From Schistocephalus solidus (Eukaryota; Platyhelminthes; Cestoda; Diphyllobothriidea; Diphyllobothriidae): a stretch of 64,000 nt of DNA. Numbering within the stretch: position 1 is the stretch's first letter; each line of letters opens with the position of its first letter. Where the stretch lies: assembly GCA_017591395.1 (NCBI GenBank), contig WEDG01005365.1, positions 1 through 64,000 of the forward strand. The letters are read 5' to 3'. This document shows positions 39,701 through 51,700 of this stretch, piece by piece. The notes below the pieces were generated by a model that was given only the letters and a program-made list of their open reading frames with translations, ran no database searches and was not told where the DNA came from. The translations under genes were made by a program, and so were the position numbers.

Positions 39701-42700
39701 ATTCCATACGTTGCACTAGGCTGGGCGGGTAACTTGACCCAAGTGTGATTAAACTCACGGCTTCCGGTGGAAGCCTCGTAGCACAGTTGGCTAGATTGTT
39801 GGTTTTACCAAAGCCTTCCCCTTGCTGGCGTGGGTTTGAATGTCACCGAGACCGCCGAGTTTCTCACAAGCGGGTAAGATGAATTATTCAAATCTGCCAA
39901 AATCCTCTACAAAAAAATAGGAAAGATTGCAGGCGGTGCGAAAAAAATCAAAGTACTTACAACAGCGCCGTTATCTACCCACTGTTACCCTTACTTTGGG
40001 AGGCGAGCAGACAAGTGTTTCAATTTACAATCACATATGAAAGTATACACTCTATATCGTCAAAAATTTCATGTTCATGGACCACTAACGGTTGGGGTAG
40101 AAGGGGACAGTGTACTGCGACTCACAGGAAACGCAGATAAATGGACATCATGCGGACCAGGTGATTGGGCAGGGGTTTTACGGGACCGCTGGCAACTACA
40201 CCGTAGGGTAGGCGGACGAGAGCATTCTCGAAGAGACCGCTGAACTTTTGAAGCTGAACGCTCTGCTGGTGAGCTGGCGCATTTGTGCCCGCCATGGCGA
40301 GGGGTGCGTCCGGCCAGAAGTTCTTCACGAGAATGCCGATCAGTTCACCGCATCTTTCATCTGCCGAATCTGGGGTAGAGAGAGAGAGGGTGGTGAGAGG
40401 AGATACTAGGGGAGATTTACACAACAAGCATATAAGATGTGATTCCGAGCAGGCAACACAAGAGGCAGTTAACACCAACGGCAAAGGGTAGTGGTACGGC
40501 ATGGTAATTGGACAGAGCAAATTTGATTCATTGGCACCCGTCTGGTTGCGCCGAGGCCTTCCTCTGCTACCTCATCCTCACAAGCTACTGCCAAGCGAGA
40601 ACCGAATGTGGGATGTGCATTGTATGCTATCAAAGTGCGTCGCTAGAACCATTCATCCAATCAATGAAGAGACAGTTTAGCTTACATTTCTGATACGCTA
40701 GACTTGAACAGCAGTGCTTACTCCGCCGCTCAGTACACCCTGGGGACTTCGTTTAAAATTTTCAGGGTTAACCAGAACAATATTTTTTTCCACGTGCAGT
40801 GCTACCTACATCCGCCAATTTCTCCTGGACGCGCCATCCAGTTCTCAGACATTTGAAGGAAGAAGTGCGCGCGAGAGTGTTGTGTGCATGTTAGCTCGGG
40901 TTTCGTTGTGTCCAATTAAAACATGTAAGCTCTCCTGTAAAAAAAAACAAGGGAACCACGTCACATCAAAAACCAATGACATTATGAGTCTAAGTTTTAT
41001 TCGGAAATGATTGGAGTTAACGACTCCTCTACTCAGAGAGCCCAAATGAGAAAACGCGACCGGCTCGCGTGAGTGACCGGGCCACGAAACAGGCCCTACA
41101 GCTGAGAATAGAAAGCAGAATGGCAAACTAAGGGCAAACAGTTCAGCCTAACCCCACAGTACCTCAATGCATCGTCAGAAAAACAGAGTCAATTTTGGTT
41201 TCTTGAAGGAATCCTGCACAGTTCAACAGGCTAAGGTGGTAAAGGTCTACGGTAACGGTAGGTTATGTACAGCATGGTGTTTTCCCCTCTTTGAATTTAC
41301 GAAGTCGAAAGTGCGCATCTGTTATAAATGACCCAAGCATTTGATAACCATAGCGGATAGCTACTTGAAAGCCCTAAGATGACTTCACTGCCAGTTTTAC
41401 CTGGACAGAATCCTGTGGCTTCTACCTCGGTGTAAAAAGGATAATTGTTCTCGCGTGAAACATTCGCGAATCACAGACTTTTCCATCGTCGAGCATAAAG
41501 CAAAACCCGAGCCTTGGGTTACTGGCCGTCTTGGTGCCGCACAGAACCTACCGTTATGGATGAGGCCGGATAGGACATTCTCCTCTGATGAGAACGAGGA
41601 CTCAGACGATTAATTCAACTTTTCCGGAGAGCTTGAGGAAGAGGAGGAGGATGAAGTGGAAGTGGACTTACTAGAGGATTTTGGCGGTATCGTAAGTAGC
41701 CCGATCAATTGTTCATGGTAAATTCTGCCTACTTATTTCATTTAGGTAGGTATGTTTAGTTAACGTTAGCACAATTGCAACGGTGACACACAGTATGACG
41801 CATCAGCCCGCAAAGTGCTCTAATTTCAGTTCAGTTACTGTCGATAGACACAAAAGACAGAAGACAAAGGCAGGTGTGAATTACTTACAGGCATTGAGGG
41901 TGACAAGCAGCTTGGACCAGGTTAGCTGACCCATGTCACTGGGTGGTGCACTGGCGGAGGTGTTTGTAAGGTAGGAGAAATATTTAGACAATTGAGACTC
42001 CAGTGGACTGAGGGCCGGTGGCATAGAACGCGGCAGGTGGGACCTGTGCAGGCGACTGTTCTGCATTACCTGCAGCCACTGGCAGGCCGGTGCCGCGATG
42101 AGATGGGCCGTGTGTCGGCGGCGGCGGCGGCGACGACGACACCGTCTGGGAAGTTGCGGCTGCGCAGTGGGGGCAACAGTAGAGGAAGCATCTAGGGCAC
42201 AGATCAAAAAGGAAGAATGTGTATTTGTGTGTGTGTGTGTGCAGGCGACATGTGGTGGAGGGGGTACTAGTTAGGGATAGCACCACACAGATAACACATG
42301 GTCGCTCCATTTGTCTCGTATAGGTGGTGAATTCTCCTATGGCCATCTCTAACTGGTACGCAACTCTCACCTGTGGCTCCTCGTAGCTGGGCTCTTCCCA
42401 GCGGCCACACGCCGGGCAACCGTCACGACCAGCGGGCTAAACCAGGTTAGGGTCTCCGGTGCTGTGTGTGCTTCCACACCTGGTATGTCTGACTCCCGAA
42501 CTGCCCACCTCCGCCCTCTCAAAAAGTCCTACGGTGGGGGCAACAGCAACCCCGTATGGTTGTTTTCCCACCAAAACAAAATCGTGACCCAAAGTGGAGT
42601 TCGGCAGCCATCTGGGAGGTGCAAGCAGCCCTGTTTAGGGACAGCACTGCTGGCCTCCTCGCGGAGGAAGGGGCTAAAAAAGGTGCCTTAAACAAATGAA

Positions 42701-45700
42701 GCGTCTCACGTCTTATTCAGCCGGCCACGGCTTGCAAATCGCAAAATACGCGGTCGTAAAACTCAAACAAACAACAATACCACCGTCCCCACCCCCCGCG
42801 CCATACCCTCCGGGCTGCTCGGGTGAGTTTGCTCACACTAAAAGCCTGGAATCTTTGTTCCCTTGTAGACAATCCGAGGAACAACCAGCCGGAACGGAGG
42901 ACGGCGCTTGTCACACGGGAACTGGCGCGCTACAAAGTGGACATTGCTGCTCTTAGCGAGGCGCGATTCTCTGAGCAAGGTCAGCTTGGAGGAGGTGGGT
43001 GCAGGATGTCTCTTCGGGGAGACAAAGTTGCCACCATCATCAGCGCCTACGCTCCCCCAATGACGAGCTCTGATGCGGCGAAGGACAAATTCTACGAGGA
43101 CCTGCACGCTCTCCTGGCGACTGTGCCAAAGGCGGACAAGTTAATTGTCCTTGGTGACTTCCACGCCCGTGTCAAGAAAGACCACGCCACCTGGCAGGGA
43201 GTGCTGGGTCCCCATGGTCTCGGTAGCCGTAACGAAAGCGGCCTCCTTCTGCGAACGTGGGCGGAACACCGTCTCCTGCTGACCAACACCTTCTTCCGCC
43301 TTCCGATGCGGGAGAAGGCCACGTGGATGCACCCTCGGTCGTGGCGCTGACAGCTGCTGGACAATGTTCTCGTCCGGAGGCGAGATCGACAGGACGTGCT
43401 GGTAAACAAGGCAATCCGCAATGACGATGGTTGGACAGATCACCGCCTCGTCATCTCCCAGATGAGGCTCCGACTGCAACCCCGACGAAGGCCCCAAGGT
43501 AAGCGGCCGCCAGGTAAGTTAAATAATCTTTTGTTAAATTTGCCTGCTCACTGGTTTGATTTCAGCAACCAAATAACCGAGAGTGCTGGGTCCCCACGGT
43601 CAGTTAGCAAACTTCTAAGCCACGGCTTTTAGCGCACCGTGATAATTTCAAGCGTGTCAGACTGTTTATAGTGAGGAAAATGCACTGAGCCGTCGACCTC
43701 TCTCTCTCCCCCACCTCCACAATCAGACCACCGTCCGAGCCGGTCAGTTGTCTGATGCGTAAGTGGGCGCAGCTGCTGGTGACCTAGTCTATGCCTACTA
43801 CGTACACAACCTGCACCTCCCCCAAACATAAGCACCAGGATTTCACACAACAGGGGGTTGAAGGGCTCACATCTCACATGTGTGAGATAGCCAGACGTCA
43901 CGTTAATAAGGAGTCATCGCAGCCTGACTCTCAGACCACCAATCAGCCACTCGACACACAACCATACACTGGGATGCTGCACTCCATGGTGGTGCAGGGA
44001 CGGTGACTTGCACGTGGCTTAGTTTAAAGTGATAGTAGCCTTGCGCTGCTGCTACCGCACTCTCTCCTCCTGCCCCACCTGAGCCCGGTGTCATGACAGA
44101 GTCAAGAAGACCGAAGATGGGAGAGGGCGCAGGTGGCTGGTGCGGCCGGGGCCCCTAGGCCCTAGCCGCCCCTAGGCGTGCCACCACACCCCCAATGTTC
44201 GGCATTTGTTAGCGGAGCGCAACCCGAATAACGCTTGTCGTGCCCTGATGTGGCCCCGGTGTTGTTCCAAAGCATCTACCACGTAGCCCGTTTAGGAGGC
44301 ATACACACACTGTATGGGTATTGTTAGTAACTGACTACTGAAACCAGCAGAAAATTACTTCCTTAAGCCAGAGTGGTGTTTAGCAAGCTAGCCTGATTGA
44401 AATGTGTATATCGGGTTTATGGCCCTCGTAAATGGTAGCACAGCAACGAACAGTCAGTAGTTGACGAGAAGTATTGGTAAAGGCAGGGGAGACTGGAATG
44501 TCCGCTAAAGGCTTATTTAGCAAAATGACCTGATGCAGCCTGTATTTCCGGTAGGTAGCCACACTTAAAAAAACGAGGATTAAGGTTTGATGGGTGGAGT
44601 TTAAGGAAGCGGTGGACAGCCGAAAAATTGCCTTTATGCTGTTATCTTCTTTAAGTATACCAACCGCCAGGGAAAACTCAAGTGCTTAGTTAAAAAAAAA
44701 CTATGAATAACATAGAACTGACTGGTTGACGTAAACACACGCAGTCGCTAAACTAAAATAAATTTTAACAACCAAAAAGTTAAATAAGGAAAAAATGCCT
44801 CTATGAAACACAAACAACAGTAAAACATACAACGATGCGGAGAAAAAGTGAAAATAAAGTTAAGATAGAGATAAAATTATTAACAAAAGCAGTAAAGGTA
44901 GATTATTAGTCACTATAGGAGCCGTTATGTGTGTCTCCACGAGCTAATCTTAACCCATAAATGCAATCTTAAAATGCAAACCTTAACAACAACCCTGAAA
45001 CCGAGCCTTGAAACTCTAGCTCTAACTTCAACCTTTAAACCCTAACCTTCGACCCCTGCACCCAAACATACCCAATTTCAAACTTTACCTTCACCGCTTA
45101 TATAACCGTTACCATTGTGCTCACGTTAACGAAACATACCGGCCTTAACTAAATAAGTAGGCTAGTTTTACAAGACGACTAGGTGGGGCTGCATACGATA
45201 CCGTCACAATGTCCACTTCCATAAAAAGGGAACTTGGCTCACCTTCTTCCTCTTCCTCCTCCTCTTCTTCCTCAAGCTCTCCAGATAACTGGGCACTGAA
45301 AAAAGCAAATTCATCGTCTGAGTCCTCACTCTCCTCGGAGGAGAATGCCTCATCCGGCCAGCACACGTCCTCGTCCTCCGCCTCGATGTCCCCCTTGGTC
45401 CCGCCGCCGCCGTCATCGTCGTCACCGACACCGTCGGTGGAGGGGGACTCGGCCAGACGCGGCCTCTTGGCGCGGGACTGCTCATCGGCGCAGGAATCAA
45501 CCAGCTGGAGATCCTCTGCCTCTGGATAGAGGATGTCAAACAGACGCAGGCAGGGCACAAAGTCGGTCAACTGACGTGGGCAAAAGACGGAAAGTACGTC
45601 GTTAGCAGACGTCGAACGTGATCAATAGACAAACAAACTCCTAAAAAGCGACGACTAGTTAAAGAAGTCGAAAGGAGGCATAAACCCTGGAGAATTATGG

Positions 45701-48700
45701 GGCTAACATACCATAGTTTTTTTACACTTGCGTCAGGCAAAATCCCATGTCTGAAAAGCATGATAAACGGTTTGTTGCAGTGACAAAGTTAATAACTGCT
45801 TCAGAGGTGCTTATAAGGAAGACGTACACAGCAACTAGCGCTATGAAAAGGGAGTTTTCCCCTACGGCAGCCATTAACTGGACAGCATGCTGACGACTCG
45901 TCAGATAGAGTAGGGTAAGGGATCTTAGGAAAGAAGCCATGACGGTTCTACCTCAAATGTGCTTTCGTTCTATCTAGCGTGCCAGCAAAATAACCCCAAA
46001 TGGTCGGCGTTATGGCGTCAAAGCTACATGGGTGCAGTCATTGTCTCCCAATGAAGAATACTTCTCGCAAGCTTAGAAACGTCACGGTAAACCACAGTGG
46101 CAATACCTGATATACTCTTCCAGATTTATGACTAAGTATTGCCACTGATAAACGATCAGAAGGTAAAAAGAGAGATGGTGAGGCCGATAACGCACCGATA
46201 ACGATAAATTCAATTACGCGTAAAGCACTGCTGCCTCATCGAGCTGCGATTTTTGAGAAGTTCGAAAAACGACCAATTCGTGCAAACGCGTATGCCGTCC
46301 TGCGCTGGGCCCGTAGTGTAATTTTGGCTGAACCTTTCCTCCCCGGGTGGCTTACCCTCTGAAGACAAATGGACCCCAGGAGTGCTTCTAACACGATCTA
46401 CTGAGGCCCAATCCATCCTTTCAGGATGATAAGGTTCAAGTCTCAAGGTCAAGTCAAGGTCTCAAAGTCAAGTCTCAAGGTTCAAGTCTCAAGGTTCAAG
46501 TCTCTTGTTTGCTGCAGGGTAGGTTTCCTTACTTGATGAAAGTTCGATCGACATTCTAAAAATTTTTTTCTATGCGAACAAACTACTTAAGTAGTGTTGT
46601 TAAACTAATTACCTTGCAACCTAATCTCAAGATATTTTAGTCACAGTAGGATGCCGCTTTTGAATGACCTTCTTTCCGACCGCCTAAAACATAACTAATT
46701 AAGTAGCATGTATTTTTTTCGCTGATTTTTACTGCTCTTTTAATTAAAACACATTTTATAGAAAGCGTACAAAAAAGTTTTTCTTATCCTCTTTTGATAG
46801 CAAATTTCGTCTTTTTCAAATATTACACTTGAAGAAAGGGTAACTTTCGGTTATAAAAGATTTTCTAAATTGCCGAATAATTTTGAAGTCTACCGGCCGT
46901 TATCCTAGGATTCAAGGTTTCCAAACTACACTCTGTATTAATTATGTGCCAGAAAATCACGAATTCCTCTACGCTATACGGAAGAGGTCAGATATTTCTT
47001 TTAATATTTTGCAATAGATGCGGATCATGTTGTATACATTATAGGCAACATTACTAACTTGACGGATACGATGTAGTAAGAATGAACATGGTACGGTTTT
47101 AAAAAGTCCCATAATTATAAACTTTTTTTAAACCGAAAGTTACCCTTTCTTCAAGTATAGGATTTTGAAAAAACGAAATCTGTTACCAAACGAGTATAAG
47201 AAAGAATATTACTGTGCATGTTTTCTATAAAATATATTTGAATTTATAAGAACCGTAAAAAGTGAGAAAAATGCATATTAGTTAAGTAGCCATTTTTACC
47301 AAGTTCACTTCTTTGAAGATGATCTAAAAGAAGCTCGTTCAAAAGGCGATATCTTACTGTGACAGAAGTATATAGGGATTACGCTGCATGGTAATCCATA
47401 CTACTATCTTACTTAATTATTTTTTTCGAATAAAAAACATATTTCAGAATTTCGCTCGGCATTGCATGAAATGGTGAAGCTACTGTAATTATTGGGGCAT
47501 CAATATTCTTCGCACACTATCCTAAAGGCAGCACTTTTAGCAGGCTATTTTGTGCACCTACTACAGTTTCACATAGCCCAAATAAAGTCTCCAATTGTTT
47601 AGTGCATATCTTGGAAGGACAAGAGAGCTTCATGGCTATAGAAGTGCCTCACCTTGTTTTTTTCAATAAAACCAGATGTTATGTTGAGAGCAAACCACAT
47701 GACGTAATTGCGCGACTTTGGCCATCGACGGTCGGCGAGCTAGGAAAGGAGGAAGAAATAATCGCTCGCGTTAGGTCACTCAATGTGAACAATAAAGCTC
47801 ATCGATATTATCACGAAATACACCTTATTAATTTGGCTAATGACTCGACTCAACGCTGCGGTAATAGCCGATAACAGAAACCCTACTCATTTAATGTTAG
47901 TAGGCCACATTAGGCTCATTTTTGTGATAAAGAAATGAATATGCAGCCTGCATAACTTCCAAGGGACTTATTGAGGCAATAACATAACGCCTAAAATATA
48001 CTTAAGAAAAGAATGGAGAGTGGTGTAAGTCAATTTACAGTAGGCTTGTCAGTATTATTAACGCCAGCATGCGATGCATTCGTTGTGCGCGGAGGACACC
48101 CAATCATGATTAGTGATACTGTCTCATCTTAGATCTCATCTACTCTGAAGAGTTTTTGGTACCCAATTTGAGATTTTAGAGTCAATGTGAAGCGCATATT
48201 TAATGGCTGCAACCCTTTAGCATATCTCGGCAGCGACTGGCTCCCGGCTACGATAACGATTGAGATAAAAACAAGAGGGCCGATACTTTACGGATAAGAA
48301 TGGGGGTAGTTAAACCATGCGCATTGTATAGGATTTTATTATCGTATTTAGGTTGAGACTGCGGTACTAAAGTGGTAGACATCTTACAAGCACAGGCAAA
48401 GCTCAGAACAGAATCCAAAATTGAATTAGCTCGAATAAAGTACGTGTGCTGGCATTATACAGAACCCGATAACACTGCTGGTATATGGAGTGAAGATAAA
48501 TGCACAGTCAAGAAACGGAACAATAAAGTTTGCCTAAACTCGAAAGCTTCCAAATGCTGCGTCAGATGGGTAAACTTATTACAGTTATGGGGCTCGTTGA
48601 TAATTAATACGAAATCAAAGACATGGTAAGCTACAGAGCAACAACTGGGAGGATAATTGTTCAAACTAGGCGTTTGGCGCTCAGTATGCGGTCGAGTCCG

Positions 48701-51700
48701 CAAGACCTTATGGCCAACAACTTCAATGATAGCTTTTTAAATCCGAGGAGATTTGCGTCTCGCCTTGATTAAAAACATGGACTTGTTTGATTTTACTCTT
48801 GCAATCGCGTTCCGAATGGGCTTACTTATTGACTGGTTGCGAACCCTGAAAATAGCGGCCTCCTTTTCCTTTAATTATTTAACCTAGGAATTAACGTTTA
48901 GTAGCATCTGCGTAGCCTTATCGTCTAAGAGCACTGCATAATTCTGAGGTAAACTGCGATAAAACAAACAAGTTGTCATCGTTTTTCAGGATTAAATGGA
49001 AGTTCGACGATCTTCATCTACCTTCGAATTTAGGTCAATGAGCACTTGACTCAGATGTATATTGCAGTCGCTGACAAACTGAACAACAACGTCAGCGAGA
49101 TGTTCAAATGTGGATAAGACCCAATCCAGTCTCTCCTGTTTCTCTGTGATCTCCATCAATTGCACAATCAAGTTGGGCAGGGCGACCTCCAATCCGCGCG
49201 AATTCATCCGCTGCTGTGGCTAGATGAGATAAGAGAGATATACCGCTGTAAAATGCCAAACGCGCGGACCATGCTAATGAGGAAAACGTGTGTGGTCAAA
49301 CTTGAATGAAGGTAAGTAGGTGAGTTTTGAAAACAATGGATACTTTCTGGCATCATATTTGATGTAGCCAAAACAGATAACCACAGGCGCCTTGCTTAAG
49401 AAAGACATCCATGTAACAGAAAGTAAAGGAACAATGATTCATAAGGGTTGGCTCATTAAATGCGACCGTCGGCTAGACCCTCAGTAGTCGGTATACACTT
49501 GGCAGTGAATTACTGATCACCAAAACCCATCAAATCCAGCATGCTCCCCACCCTGCTCAGATATACCGTTATTCCCAACACAAACGCAGAAAAAACAGGA
49601 ATTCGGTAGGATGATATCATCAATAAGTTCTCTTCGGACAAACACATTGCGTGAGCGAAGGATATGAGACGGAAGCCCTCTGCAGCCTAGTAAGCATTGC
49701 GTTGTTCTCGATCCAAAGTATTATCTAAAGACAGCAGGGCCAAACTCAACGTTTTTAAACAAGTTAGCCACACGCAGACCCCAGGATTCCCGACCGTGAA
49801 GCAAACAGGGCTTAGACAAGGTCACCCAAAAAGCAGACCTTTTCATCTATCGAACGAAGCCAAGAAATTACATTTTGGTCCACAGTCGGCGAAACATGGC
49901 ATATAAGGGTTTGAAGAATAGGTTTTTTCGCTTGGCACTGAAGCATCAGTACCACAGGAGAGCTGGGATAAGTAAAAAAAACTTGACCTTTAAGACTCCT
50001 CAATCTCAACAGACATAACGTGAGTTCCTATTTGAGTAGAGAGCACTGGTCGATGAGCAACGACTAGAGGTTCGGCGCACGGCCAGTGGTTGAGGTATTA
50101 GTGACCGTTGATTCAAAGTAGCCAGAATGATCATCCCGGCTTTTCTGTCTTCAGCGATAAAAATATCCCCATAGGCGTTATGTTCGCAAGATTCCCACTA
50201 GCAGTCCCTACGTCAAAATTGTACTGATCTATGCATCTCCATAACTGTTCTGGTGAGCTATTTATGTGTCTCCTACGCACATGTTCGACAGGGAAGTCGG
50301 CAATAATTTATCGGTGAGAAATTCACGTTGCAAGGACTCTTGGGTGTTAGACAGTGGCTAAAAACTTCGCTTGTGGACCTCAAAAGTAGTATCGGAAATT
50401 GAGGGACAATAAATAAAGGGTTTCGATTAGTTGGCTTGAAACGGGGTGCAGGCATTCGCAAGTGTGACAGTTGGACCGTCGTTACTGAATATGTCCATAA
50501 TGCGTCCTACGGCAGAGTGGGTGCAGAGACGGTGACTTGCGCAGAGTCTACCACACACACATACACACTCTCTCTCCTGTCAAACCCACCTGAATCCGGT
50601 GTCAAGACAGAATCAAAGAGATCGGGGGTTGGATCAGGCGCAGAAGGTTGACAAGGTTAACATTCCATCTACGCGTGTCACACACACGGTCCTGCTCCAT
50701 GCACCATGAATCAAGGGCAAAAACAAACAAGAAGTTGCTGTTAAGGGGATTGAAAAGCCGATACGTACAGTGCTCGCCGTAATGTTTTCAAGTATCCCCA
50801 TGACAAGCGATCTACAACGCAGCTGCCCGAGCACACTGCATAAAAGCGGAAGCTGATTCGTATTCATGTTGGTTGGGTAGAGTTTTGCGTTCTTCAGAGA
50901 CACGAAGGTAAGATTGTCGATGTTTAACTGAAAACCCGGAGATGTTGCCAGCGTGATACCAGTAATTGGGACCATCGACTGTTTGACTGTGTACAGAGGA
51001 AAACGCGGGTGTGTGTTAGAGAAGAGTAATAAAAAGCGGAGCCAACGTCAGTTATCGATTTTAAAGATCAGGCGGATTAAAGTAGTGCACTATCACGAGC
51101 CTCGTGTCAACAGCAAAACGCACTGTCACAGTTCAGTCGAAGTTCAAAGGACAATCAAACAATGCAGCTACTAAAACCAGAAATTAAGTGGGGTCGAATA
51201 TGGAAAAGTGGGAAGTACATTTGCCGCTTTTAAGGAAACAGGCAGGATTTATAAATAAACGTTTTTTTAAATCGAAATATTAAGTAGGTTACACTTGTGT
51301 GCACAAAGAAACGGTTCAGGTTTCAGCACAAAACTCGGTGGCGGATTCCAAGTCCTGCAGCCCACGGGTTAAATGGCCTAGTTGTTATGCATGGCGCTCA
51401 GTGCTGCTTACACCCGAAATCCGAAGTTCGTACATGCATATCTTTTTCCATGGTATCCTGGACATGTAACGTGCAGAAAATAATTGACTGAGGAACCTTT
51501 CTAGGGCGAAAAACCTGTGAAACATCCAAAACTCGGAGCATGCAATTCATTTTGAGCGTTTACAGCACGTTGCACTTTATGGTGTACAGCGTGAATCCAG
51601 GCGGAAGTAGAGCCAACCCGTGGCAGACATTTGATGATTTTTTGTAAAAACTTCGAAACAGTCACGAATCATACCTGACTTATTTTCGAAGAAGCCGATG

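Noticed and set aside
45209..45605. Serine-rich and arginine-rich plus-strand frames over MED23 exon 8
   Set aside because: Complement of the glutamate/aspartate-rich codons of the real exon; low-complexity shadows.
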